A stretch of 11,330 nucleotides of DNA from Clostridiales bacterium (lineage in GTDB: Bacteria > Bacillota > Clostridia > Oscillospirales > Oscillospiraceae), in NCBI GenBank assembly GCA_029098065.1, contig JAQXNP010000050.1, positions 1 to 11,330 of the forward strand, written 5' to 3'. The notes under the pieces were generated by a model. It searched no databases, was not told the DNA's origin, and saw only the letters and a program-made list of their open reading frames with translations. Each line of letters opens with the position of its first letter. The stretch's first letter is position 1. Below, piece after piece: positions 1 to 6,188 of the stretch. The translations under genes and the position numbers were made by a program.

Positions 1-235
1 GCTCTCCGCAAACGATATATTGGGCAGATATATACTCGATATACCCCGTTTCATCTGGTTCAAGAGGCATTGTTTCAAACGGTTTTTCTATATCAATTCC
101 TAACGAAAAAAGATATTCAGCAATTTCCGGATAGGTTGCTTCGATTTCACGGACATAGTTTTGACAATATGCACAGTCGCATAAGTCACGATAGCTTATC
201 TGTTCATAATACGATTTTGTTCTTCTAATATCCAA
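1..235 (-). CDS. Hypothetical protein with CxCxxC cluster, 3' end beyond the window
   Basis: The reading frame is open from a TTG start at 235 to the window edge, giving 78 residues with the C-terminus missing. The start is chosen because AGAGGTG lies about 6 nt upstream; an in-frame TTG at 241 or GTG at 244 would overlap that site. The protein begins MDIRRTKSYYEQISYRDLC, with a cysteine cluster C19-x-C21-x2-C24 (CDCAYC) that could bind a metal or form a disulfide, followed by an acidic stretch and a PFETMPLEPDETGYIEY segment. It resembles short uncharacterised clostridial proteins I have a general memory of, but I cannot name a family or function. GC is only about 37%, far below the genes to the right, which suggests recent acquisition or an islet. 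Identity as a real gene is likely because of the biased, protein-like composition; function is unknown. Confidence 0.6.
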   Translation of the reverse strand, partial: MDIRRTKSYYEQISYRDLCDCAYCQNYVREIEATYPEIAEYLFSLGIDIEKPFETMPLEPDETGYIEYISAQYIVCGE

Positions 236-246
236 GTTCAACACCT

Positions 247-266
247 CTACAAACTCCGATTTGTAG
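247..266 (-). promoter_or_regulatory. Small hairpin just upstream of the RBS of the partial gene
   Basis: A perfect 7-bp inverted repeat (ctacaaa / tttgtag, 6-nt loop) ends directly before the AGAGGTG ribosome binding site of the minus-strand gene starting at 235. It might influence mRNA stability or translation. The stem is short and AT-rich, so chance is a real alternative. Confidence 0.3.
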
Positions 267-404
267 CTCTGTTCGGTTCCATGTTATTACAAAACAGAAA
301 AGAATGCACCACCAGCCACCGCAGCGCAAACGACTGTGACTGTTGGCTGTCTTATGAACACCGCCCATTGCAGCGGGTGGAGATGCGGAGAGAAGGAGTA
401 TATT

Positions 405-638
405 ATGAAGTGTTTTAATAAAATAATGATATCCTTTGCGATTATGCTGACAGGGCTGCTTGGAAGTCTGACAATTCTGCATGGTTCCATTTTGGCGGCG
501 TTCACCGGAACTCCGGATAACAATCTGCTCTCGTTTATGAAATTGTCCGGGCTTTTGCCGCTGCTGATTTCTTTTGGAATTATATTTGCCGTCGGGTTTG
601 CGCTTTTGCTGTTTTTCTGCTGCAGCTGTAAGAGATAG
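405..638 (+). CDS. Small two-helix membrane protein with cysteine-rich tail (77 aa)
   Basis: The ATG at 405 follows a strong AGAAGGAG site (391-398) by 6 nt. This makes it a better start than the upstream in-frame codons at 336 and 351, which have no such site. The product has a short basic N-terminus (MKCFNK), a first hydrophobic helix at about residues 7-32, a polar turn around FTGTPDNNLLS (33-43), and a second helix at about 48-71. It ends in a short cytosolic-looking tail, CCSCKR, with three clustered cysteines. Both helices are long enough to span the membrane, so a small integral membrane protein is predicted. I do not recognise a family. Type I toxins and phage holins are also small and hydrophobic, but nothing here specifically supports either. 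GC is about 45%, lower than the core genes. Two plus-strand terminators follow downstream. Confidence 0.6.
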   Translation: MKCFNKIMISFAIMLTGLLGSLTILHGSILAAFTGTPDNNLLSFMKLSGLLPLLISFGIIFAVGFALLLFFCCSCKR

Positions 639-733
639 AGTTCTTTGCTCTCATTACTTGACGGCTTCCAAACTGTACATCGCTTGCTGCCCCGGGACAC
701 ACCCACAGAGTGCAGGGCAAAATGAATATAATC

Positions 734-765
734 GCTCCGGCTCTGACCGCAGAGCCGGAGCTTTT
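734..765 (+). terminator. Rho-independent terminator
   Basis: A perfect 11-bp stem (gctccggctct / agagccggagc) with a 6-nt loop is followed by TTTT. It lies about 95 nt after the stop of the 77-aa membrane protein and probably ends that transcript. Confidence 0.75.
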
Positions 766-835
766 GATTCGTCCCAATACGCCGTTCGGATTTACGCCTG
801 TGCATCAAGTAAGATCAATTCCAATTCGTCAGAAG

Positions 836-858
836 CAGCCCTGCTTAAGGGCTGTTTT
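836..858 (+). terminator. Second, shorter rho-independent terminator
   Basis: A perfect 7-bp stem (cagccct / agggctg) with a 5-nt loop is followed by TTTT; up to three more A/G-T pairs can extend the stem into the T-run. It lies about 70 nt beyond the first terminator with no recognisable gene between them. It could be a backup terminator, or belong to a small transcript I cannot identify. Confidence 0.5.
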
Positions 859-902
859 GTGCGGGCGGGAGTTGTGCAGACTCACCGCAGTCTGCCGAAC
901 CC

Positions 903-1328
903 TTACAGGAAAGCCTTGAGTTCTTCCGCTCCGGCCTCCTCCGCGGACAGCAGCCGCTGGGCCAGTTCTTTGGCCGGGCCGTCTCCCTGATAGTCGTGCA
1001 GATGCTGGAGGGTCTTGCTTACCCCCATGTTGTGGCCCTGGATGGTCATCTCCGCGATCCTGGAGTCTGAACGGTTCATCAGCAGTTTGCCTACCGACAG
1101 GGCCTCGGTGGACACTTTGGCCGCCGTGCTGATGCCCCGGGGCTCCGTCCCGTGTTCCCAGAGTGCCCGGGCCGCCTCCGCCCGGAGGGCGCGGTAGCCC
1201 TCGGCCTGTTCGGTCAGAACACGGCGCAGTTGCTCGCCCTCCGCATAGTCCAGCACGGACAGGATGCCTTCACAGCCCATGTCCGCTCCCTTGTGGACGT
1301 ATTGGAGCAGTACTTCTTCCTTCATCAT
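903..1328 (-). CDS. Helical hypothetical protein, possibly ferritin-like bundle (141 aa)
   Basis: The chosen start is the first of two adjacent ATG codons (1328 and 1325), about 11 nt after AGGAGG at 1345-1340. The frame stays open to 1454, but the extra N-terminal sequence is arginine- and proline-rich and overlaps a strong hairpin, so it is unlikely to be translated. The protein is almost entirely alpha-helical in character and rich in Ala, Glu and Leu. It has segments such as LLQYVHKGADMGCEGI (7-22), a middle helix around 30-57, SRIAEMTIQGHNMGVSKTLQ (79-98) and a C-terminal ELAQRLLSAEEAGAEELKAF helix (121-140). Four helices of this length resemble the four-helix-bundle proteins of the DUF2383/ferritin-like type. 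I see no clear di-iron ExxH set, so metal binding is not supported. Similar short proteins are common in Oscillospiraceae as hypotheticals. It is monocistronic, with opposite-strand features on both sides. Confidence 0.75.
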   Translation of the reverse strand: MMKEEVLLQYVHKGADMGCEGILSVLDYAEGEQLRRVLTEQAEGYRALRAEAARALWEHGTEPRGISTAAKVSTEALSVGKLLMNRSDSRIAEMTIQGHNMGVSKTLQHLHDYQGDGPAKELAQRLLSAEEAGAEELKAFL

Positions 1329-1345
1329 CTCAGATTCCGCCTCCT

Positions 1346-1376
1346 GGTCCGTGCCGGCAGTCTGCCGGCACGGATC
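1346..1376 (-). promoter_or_regulatory. Long hairpin abutting the RBS of the 141-aa gene
   Basis: An almost perfect inverted repeat (core ccgtgccggca / tgccggcacgg, extended by a T-A, a G-T and a G-C pair) has a 3-nt loop and ends at the base next to the AGGAGG site at 1345-1340. Neither strand has a T-run after it, so it is not a standard terminator. In mRNA read leftward it would place a very stable stem directly 5' of the ribosome binding site. As DNA it is also a 31-bp palindrome that could bind a dimeric regulator. Confidence 0.5.
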
Positions 1377-1584
1377 CAATTTGCCCCGGATGGGCGGAAA
1401 CATACGGCGGAACATCAGAAAAAGACGGAACGCGGAGCGGAGGCCGCCGGACAACTGATACCGGTCTGGGATGGTTCCGTTTCTGTGCCGGTGTAGACGG
1501 GGTCGGCCGGAGGAAACTGCCGCCCGGACAAACTTATCGCATTCATACCTGCGGAGAATATTGAATTTTGGCCTTTATAATGTT

Positions 1585-1734
1585 ATGAACACCTGGCCGG
1601 ACAACGATCCCAACGCATGGTACTATCTGGCGGTCCAGGAGGCTACCAACACGCACGACTTTACCCAGAAGGGAGAGGTCTACGAGACCTGGACCAAGCG
1701 GAACACCGATCCTGATTGGACCCGGTATCAGTAA
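1585..1734 (+). pseudogene. C-terminal remnant of an SLH-domain surface protein
   Basis: Forty-nine codons starting MNTWPDNDPNAWYYLAVQE and ending in a stop match, from memory, the closing segment of S-layer homology proteins of this group: a WPDN...AWYYLAVQEATN motif followed by a short aromatic, charged tail (ETWTKRNTDPDW). The preceding parts of the SLH repeats are missing: the upstream codons in this frame (1471-1584) and the other plus frames do not look like SLH sequence, and there is no good ribosome binding site. The fragment is therefore best read as the 3' end of a gene whose 5' part was lost by deletion or rearrangement. Its strong terminator is still in place at 1773. Translation as a tiny separate peptide from the ATG at 1585 is possible but unsupported. 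Confidence 0.65.
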
Positions 1735-1772
1735 GGAACACCCAAACGGAACTCTTTGTCCGAAACGAACGA

Positions 1773-1807
1773 AAGCGCGTCCCCATTTCGGGGGCGCGCT
1801 TCTTTTT
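1773..1807 (+). terminator. Strong rho-independent terminator of the SLH remnant
   Basis: A 12-bp GC-rich stem (1773-1784 with 1790-1801, one T-G pair) with a 5-nt ATTTC loop is followed by CTTTTT. It lies 39 nt after the SLH remnant's stop. The reverse strand also has a T-containing tail (TTTCGTTCGTTT when the A-T pairs are included), so it might also stop ppk read-through from the right. Confidence 0.85.
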
Positions 1808-1988
1808 GGCGATGTGATTCTATCCGGAATCCCAGTATGAACTGCATCCGCCTGGTCATCGGCTGGGGGCAGTTTTTGGGTATGGTCCCGCTGGCGGCCC
1901 TGACAGCGCGTTCCTTCCGGAAAGAGCGCCTGGAGATGACCGGACGCAGAAAGGGCCTTTTATTCTGCGCTGCGCGGCTCTTTGCTCT
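1808..1988. other. Intergenic stretch after ppk, no gene seen
   Basis: These 181 bases separate the SLH terminator from the end of ppk. A plus-strand frame runs through here (to 2052), but it has no ribosome binding site and runs into the ppk coding region. A 7-bp inverted repeat (cgcagaa / ttctgcg at 1945-1969) has no T-run on either side. I see no clear ppk terminator closer than 1773-1801. Confidence 0.4.
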
Positions 1989-4136
1989 TTACGCGCTGAT
2001 CCATCCGATTGCCCGGAGAAAACGGGCCAGAAGTCCCTTCGGTTCTGACTGAGATTCTGGGACGAGGTGCGGGTCGGCCTGATTTTCCAGAGCTTCCGCC
2101 AGGAAGACGGCCTGGGCGTCGACTGCCGGAACACCGGGAGAGCGCGGGACGGGGGAGAGCGTACCATCGGCATTGACCAGATGTGCCTTGGTATTGTCAC
2201 TGCACAGGACCTCAATGTCGTGGGCCAGCTCACAGCGGATTGCGGGTTCCAGCACAGGGCAGGCGACCTCCACCCGGCGTTCGGTGTTCCGGGTCATGAA
2301 ATCCGCTGAGCCAAGATACATCCTGGCGTCCTCCCCCTTGCCGAAGACAAAGACTCTGGGATGTTCCAGAAAACGGCCCACGATGGAAAAGACCTTGATA
2401 TTGTCAGTGAGGTCCCGGACCCCGGGCCGGATGCAGCAGATGCCCCGGACATTCATCAGCACCTTGACACCGGCCTGGCTGGCCTCGGCCAGTTTATCAA
2501 TGAGCACCCGGTCGGTGATAGCGTTCATCTTGAGGAAAAGGAAGCCGTTCCGCCCTTTGGCAATTTCCCCGTCAATGAGCTCCAGCAACCGGGGGCGTAG
2601 GGAGTGGGGGGCGGCCAGCAGATAGCGGTACTCGCCGTTCAGATTACCGGTGGCCAGATCCTGAAAGAAGGCGGCGGCATCCGCCCCGATGGCCGGGTTG
2701 GCGGTCATGAGGCAGAAGTCCGTGTAGAGCTTCGCCGTCTTTTCGTTATAGTTGCCGGTGCCGATCTGGGTGATGTAGCTCACCCGTCCCATGTCCCGGC
2801 GGGTGATGAGACACACCTTGGAGTGGACCTTATAGCCGTCGATGCCGTAGAGAAGCGTGCAGCCCGCCTCTTCCAGCCGCTCGGCCCACTGGATGTTGTT
2901 CTGTTCGTCAAACCGGGCCCGGAGTTCCATGATGACGGTGACGTCTTTGCCGTTCTCCGCCGCCGCGGCCAGGTATTCCACCAGCTTGGCCCTGGAGGCC
3001 AGGCGGTAGATCGTGATGCGGATAGACACTACCTCCGGATCGGAGGCCGCCTCCTTGATGAGTCGGAGAAAAGGTTCCATGGAGTGGTAGGGATAAAAGA
3101 GGAGGGAGTCCCGCCGGAGAATCTGAGGGATCATTTTCTCGTTTTGGTTCAGCCCCGCCGGCCAGCAGGGAGTAAACGGGGGATAGGTGAGGGAGGCGGC
3201 ACTCTCCCGGGGCAGCTTGGCTTCCAAAGGATAGACATAGCTCAGATCCAGAGGGGCTTTGGAGTGAAAGACGCGCTCTTCTGCCAGGCCCAGGCGTTCC
3301 CGGAGACAGTTCAGGGCGGCGGGGGCCAGCTCTCCCTGATATTCCAGTCGTACAGGGGCCAGACGGGCACGCTTTTTCAGGACCTTTTTCATATGATCCC
3401 GGAAATCGGCGTCAGCCTCGCTGTCCTCATCTTCAGGGGAGATGTCGGCGTTTCGGGTGACGGAAAAGACCGCCCGGGAGCCCACGGCGTAGCTGCCGAA
3501 GAGCTCATGGGCAAAAGACAGAATGATCTGCTCCGTGAGAATGTAGCGCAGACCCCGTTCTTCGAATATCAGGAAGGGAGGCAGGGCTCTGGGGATTGGG
3601 ATGAGGCCCAGAAAGTCCTTTCCCTCCCGGCGGAGGGAGAGCGCGATGTTGATTTGCTTGCTGGGCAGGTGGGGAAAGGGGTGATGCGCGTCCACCACCA
3701 TGGGTGACAGGATGGGAGCAACGTCGGTGTGGAAAAACCGCTCAACCTGCCGTCGCTCCCGACTGTCCAGTTCCTCAAAGGTCAGGTTGCAGATATTGCA
3801 GGCACGCAGCCGGGTCTCCAGAGCGGTAAAAAGCTTATCCCGTTTGCGGTAGAGCCGGGGGACCGCCTTGAAAATAGCTTTGAGCTGTTCCTCCGGGGTA
3901 AGTCCGCTCTTGCTGTCCACATGAAGTTCTTTCACCAGGGCCATGTCTCCGATACTGCCCACCCGGACCATAAAAAACTCATCCAGATTGCTGGTGAAAA
4001 TGGCGGCGAACTTGAGCCGTTCAAAGAGAGGGACGGTTTCATCCCAGGCCTCTTCCATCACCCGTTCGTCAAACCGGAGCCAGGATAATTCCCGTTCCTG
4101 GGTATAGCGGGTATCCACTTCTTCACGCCTGGACAT
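1989..4136 (-). CDS. ppk: Polyphosphate kinase 1
   Basis: PPK1 makes inorganic polyphosphate reversibly from ATP through a phosphohistidine intermediate. The 715-residue length fits the family (about 690-720). The N-terminal domain shows ERELSWLRFDERV (14-26) and LKFAAIFTSNLDEFFMVRVG (41-60). The catalytic C-terminal domains show MELRARFDEQNNIQWAERLE (403-422), GYKVHSK with the likely phosphorylated histidine H438, GTGNYNEKTAKLYTDF (459-474), GICCIRPGV (565-573), GRFLEHPRVF with the second conserved histidine H592, and the SADFMTRN...RRVEV segment (610-624). The start at 4136 is chosen over the ATG at 4160 because AAGGAGG lies 6 nt upstream of it. The gene overlaps the 3' end of ppx by 14 nt, so the two are co-transcribed and probably translationally coupled. 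The C-terminal 45 residues or so are a low-conservation tail. All key motifs are intact. Confidence 0.97.
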   Translation of the reverse strand: MSRREEVDTRYTQERELSWLRFDERVMEEAWDETVPLFERLKFAAIFTSNLDEFFMVRVGSIGDMALVKELHVDSKSGLTPEEQLKAIFKAVPRLYRKRDKLFTALETRLRACNICNLTFEELDSRERRQVERFFHTDVAPILSPMVVDAHHPFPHLPSKQINIALSLRREGKDFLGLIPIPRALPPFLIFEERGLRYILTEQIILSFAHELFGSYAVGSRAVFSVTRNADISPEDEDSEADADFRDHMKKVLKKRARLAPVRLEYQGELAPAALNCLRERLGLAEERVFHSKAPLDLSYVYPLEAKLPRESAASLTYPPFTPCWPAGLNQNEKMIPQILRRDSLLFYPYHSMEPFLRLIKEAASDPEVVSIRITIYRLASRAKLVEYLAAAAENGKDVTVIMELRARFDEQNNIQWAERLEEAGCTLLYGIDGYKVHSKVCLITRRDMGRVSYITQIGTGNYNEKTAKLYTDFCLMTANPAIGADAAAFFQDLATGNLNGEYRYLLAAPHSLRPRLLELIDGEIAKGRNGFLFLKMNAITDRVLIDKLAEASQAGVKVLMNVRGICCIRPGVRDLTDNIKVFSIVGRFLEHPRVFVFGKGEDARMYLGSADFMTRNTERRVEVACPVLEPAIRCELAHDIEVLCSDNTKAHLVNADGTLSPVPRSPGVPAVDAQAVFLAEALENQADPHLVPESQSEPKGLLARFLRAIGWISA

Positions 4137-5046
4137 GGGGAGCCTCCTTCGCAATGACATATTTAAGCAGGTAACCCTCCCGGACCCCTTGGGCGGAGAC
4201 AGTGAGCTGCTCTGACTGATGGGCCCGGATGACAGAATTGAGGATGATAAGCCCCGGCAGGAGCGTGTGGACCCGGTCAGGGGCAGAACGCAGGATCTGT
4301 TTCAGAGCGGCTTTGTCTCCTTTGTTCAGCCGCTTGTAAAGCTTCCGGATCTCATCGGCGGAGAAGGACCGTCCCACAGGGCCGCCGTTGAGATCCAGAC
4401 ATATTTTGGCCACTGCCCGGACGGTGCCGCCCACACCCCGGAGATGGGGGCAGGGAACAGGATCTCCATCCAGCCGGTCCAGCTCTGAACGGACCGCCCG
4501 GCGGATCTCCCTGGCCTCTTCCGGGGTGGGAAAGAGGCCGGAGACATATTTCGTGTAGAGAGACAGCGAGCCCATGGGAAGGCTCCGGCAGGAGCGGATC
4601 GATGTCTGGTCGTAGACCACCAGCTCTGTGGAGCCGCCGCCGATGTCAGCCAGAAGTCCGCGCTCCACCTCTGCCGGACTGCCGTACAGGGCCCCGCGAT
4701 AGGCCAGAGCGGCCTCTTCGGCGCCGGAGATGACTTGTACCGGGATGCCGGTGTTGGCCCGGATGGTCTCCACCGCCTCCTCGGTATTGGAGATGTTTCG
4801 CAGAGAGGCGGTGGCAAAGACGTGCAGCTCTTCAATTCCCAGATTGGCCAGCAGATCCCGGAAGGAGGCGAGCACCCGGCAGGCCACCAGAATGCCTCCC
4901 TCCGATAAGGTTCCGCCCCGGACGTAGCCCGCCAGACCGGCCATCTCTTTTTTGTTAAGCAGAAGCCGGAACCCGGTTTCGTCATATTGATAAATGGACA
5001 GGCGCATGGTGTTGGAGCCTACATCTGCAATGCCGCAGGTAGCCAT
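4123..5046 (-). CDS. ppx: Ppx/GppA family phosphatase (exopolyphosphatase)
   Basis: Members of this ASKHA-fold family remove terminal phosphate from polyphosphate and/or convert pppGpp to ppGpp; sequence alone does not separate the two activities. The 307-residue protein is the short two-domain form without the C-terminal HD-like domain of E. coli Ppx. Visible motifs are the phosphate-1 loop IADVGSNTMRLSIY (6-19), an ATASLRN segment (78-84), the catalytic glutamate region SGAEEAALAYRG (107-118, E110/E111), the phosphate-2 loop ADIGGGSTELVVY (133-145), GVGGTVRA (204-211) and GVREGYLL (287-294). The ATG at 5046 has GAGGGGGAT 4-6 nt upstream. It is the first gene of the ppx-ppk operon, and the adjacent ppk makes a polyphosphatase role more likely than a dedicated GppA role. 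A well-formed promoter lies just upstream. Confidence 0.93.
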   Translation of the reverse strand: MATCGIADVGSNTMRLSIYQYDETGFRLLLNKKEMAGLAGYVRGGTLSEGGILVACRVLASFRDLLANLGIEELHVFATASLRNISNTEEAVETIRANTGIPVQVISGAEEAALAYRGALYGSPAEVERGLLADIGGGSTELVVYDQTSIRSCRSLPMGSLSLYTKYVSGLFPTPEEAREIRRAVRSELDRLDGDPVPCPHLRGVGGTVRAVAKICLDLNGGPVGRSFSADEIRKLYKRLNKGDKAALKQILRSAPDRVHTLLPGLIILNSVIRAHQSEQLTVSAQGVREGYLLKYVIAKEAPHVQA

Positions 5047-5075
5047 ATTGATCCCCCTCGGAAAGCGTTTCTGCT

Positions 5076-5104
5076 ATTGTATGCAGTCCGAAGGAAAAAG
5101 GCAA
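5076..5104 (-). promoter_or_regulatory. Promoter for ppx-ppk
   Basis: Read on the minus strand, TTGCCT (5104-5099) and TACAAT (5081-5076) are separated by 17 nt, close to the vegetative sigma consensus. Transcription would start near 5069, leaving a short leader of about 23 nt before the ppx ATG. Confidence 0.65.
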
Positions 5105-5109
5105 CGGCA

Positions 5110-5126
5110 TTTACCGAACCTTTACG
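5110..5126. promoter_or_regulatory. Pair of TTTAC(C/G) direct repeats at 11-nt period
   Basis: TTTACC (5110-5115) and TTTACG (5121-5126) are separated by 5 nt, giving an 11-nt repeat period. PhoP of Bacillus binds TT(A/T/C)A(C/T)A repeats with about 5-nt spacers, and each copy here matches that pattern at five of six positions. They sit between the divergent ppx and corA promoters. Only two clear copies are visible, so regulator identity is a guess. Confidence 0.3.
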
Positions 5127-5149
5127 GAAAAATCATCGAAAGCAGTACC

Positions 5150-5178
5150 TTGCAATCTGAAGGCAGGTGCCGTATAAT
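5150..5178 (+). promoter_or_regulatory. Promoter for corA
   Basis: TTGCAA (5150-5155), a 17-nt spacer and a perfect TATAAT (5173-5178) form a near-consensus promoter. It overlaps an upstream in-frame GTG at 5167, which excludes that codon as the corA start. The predicted leader is about 23 nt. Confidence 0.75.
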
Positions 5179-5208
5179 GGGAAACAGGAATCAGGAGGGG
5201 GTGAGGTC

Positions 5209-6132
5209 ATGCTGTCGATCCACAGGACCGTAGGGGGCCGAATGACGGGCTTGGAGGATATTGAAGAGGGATGCTGGGTAAACCTGACCCATCCTACCGA
5301 GGCTGAGCTTGACCGGGTCTCGTCCGCTCTGGACATTGACCAGACGTTCCTCCGGGCGGCCCTGGATGAAGAGGAGACCTCGCGTGTAGACACGGATGAG
5401 GGGCAGACGCTTATCATCATTGACCTTCCTTCCGCCGAGGAGACCGAGCCGGTTCTCTACTCTACTTTTCCGCTGGGCATTATTGTTACAGAGAAATGCA
5501 TTGTTACCGTCTGTACCCGGGAGACCTCCATCATACGGTCGTTTCAGGAGGGGACTATCCGACAGGCACAGACCCAGAAAAAGACCAGTTTCATTTTTTA
5601 TATTCTTTTGCAGGTGGCCAAGCGCTATCTGTTTTACCTGCGCCAGATCGACAAGATCTACAACCAGATGGAGAAAAAACTCTACAAGTCCCAGCGCAAC
5701 AAGGAACTGATGCAGCTTCTGGATGTAGAGAAATCCCTAGTCTACTTCAATACCTCTCTGAAAGCCAACGAGGTCACGCTGGAAAAGCTTCTCCGGGGCC
5801 GCATCGTGACTCTCTATGACGAGGATCAGGATCTGCTGGAGGACGTGCTCATTGAAGTCAGACAGGCCATCGAGACGACCAATATTTATTCGTCCATTGT
5901 CTCCAGTATGATGGAGACTTTTGCCTCGGTGATCTCCAACAACCTGAATGTTATTATGAAGGTGCTGACCTCTATTACCATTCTGCTGACCATTCCGAAT
6001 ATCGTCTATGGTTTTTATGGAATGAACGTAAGGGGGCTCCCTCTGGATCAATTCTGGTGGTTCCCGCTGGTATTGTCGGTGGTGATCGTGGTGATCGTGG
6101 GGATCATACTGAAGATCAAAGATCTGTTCTGA
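5209..6132 (+). CDS. corA: CorA-family divalent cation (Mg2+) transporter
   Basis: CorA proteins form pentameric membrane channels that take up Mg2+ (some members carry Co2+, Ni2+ or Zn2+). The 307-residue protein has a large cytosolic alpha/beta and helical N-terminal domain (about 1-245), then two transmembrane helices at about 248-270 and 283-302. The signature GMN (271-273, in YGFYGMNV) ends the first helix, and the protein ends in a basic KIKDLF tail. The loop after GMN is short (VRGLPLDQF). The ATG at 5209 is chosen because AGGAGGGGG lies 7 nt upstream. A longer frame from GTG 5167 would overlap the promoter. The gene is divergent from ppx-ppk and convergent with the S41 peptidase gene. 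The GMN motif makes the family certain; the ion carried is inferred. Confidence 0.95.
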   Translation: MLSIHRTVGGRMTGLEDIEEGCWVNLTHPTEAELDRVSSALDIDQTFLRAALDEEETSRVDTDEGQTLIIIDLPSAEETEPVLYSTFPLGIIVTEKCIVTVCTRETSIIRSFQEGTIRQAQTQKKTSFIFYILLQVAKRYLFYLRQIDKIYNQMEKKLYKSQRNKELMQLLDVEKSLVYFNTSLKANEVTLEKLLRGRIVTLYDEDQDLLEDVLIEVRQAIETTNIYSSIVSSMMETFASVISNNLNVIMKVLTSITILLTIPNIVYGFYGMNVRGLPLDQFWWFPLVLSVVIVVIVGIILKIKDLF

Positions 6133-6138
6133 ATACAG

Positions 6139-6170
6139 CAGGGGCCCGGAACACACGTTCCGGGCCCCTG
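6139..6170. terminator. Hairpin between convergent corA and S41 peptidase genes
   Basis: A perfect 14-bp, very GC-rich stem (caggggcccggaac / gttccgggcccctg) with a 4-nt loop starts 7 nt after the corA stop and ends 18 nt before the stop of the convergent gene. Its position is typical of a shared bidirectional terminator, but neither strand has a clean T-run after the stem (ACGTTTGC on plus, CTGTATTC on minus). Confidence 0.6.
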
Positions 6171-6188
6171 ACGTTTGCTGCGATATGG

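Larger units (their letters stand above)
639..902. other. Gene-free gap with tandem terminators
   Basis: No reading frame in these 264 bases has both a convincing ribosome binding site and a protein-like composition. The stretch contains two plus-strand terminator hairpins (734-765 and 836-858) and a third 7-bp hairpin at 876-895 (gcagact / agtctgc), which sits just beyond the stop of the minus-strand gene at 903. GC rises across this gap, so it may mark the junction between the AT-richer left end and the GC-rich core. Confidence 0.5.

Noticed and set aside
287..808. 173-codon minus-strand frame across the left intergenic region
   Set aside because: It runs through the terminator at 734-765 and antisense to the better supported 77-aa gene, with no ribosome binding site and no family resemblance.
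710..919. 69-codon plus-strand frame starting MQGKMNII
   Set aside because: It crosses two terminator hairpins and has a cysteine- and arginine-rich composition not typical of a gene; no convincing RBS.
1561..1581. TTGAAT and TATAAT just before the SLH remnant, looking like a promoter
   Set aside because: The spacer is only 9 nt and no -35 exists at the right distance from TATAAT.
1945..1969. 7-bp inverted repeat as a ppk terminator
   Set aside because: Loop is 11 nt and no T-run follows on the minus strand.
1834..2052. Short hydrophobic plus-strand frame (MNCIRLVIGWGQ...)
   Set aside because: No ribosome binding site, and its end overlaps the ppk coding region; probably chance.
2604..3707. 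367-codon plus-strand frame opposite ppk
   Set aside because: It lies wholly within the conserved catalytic part of ppk and has no supporting motif.
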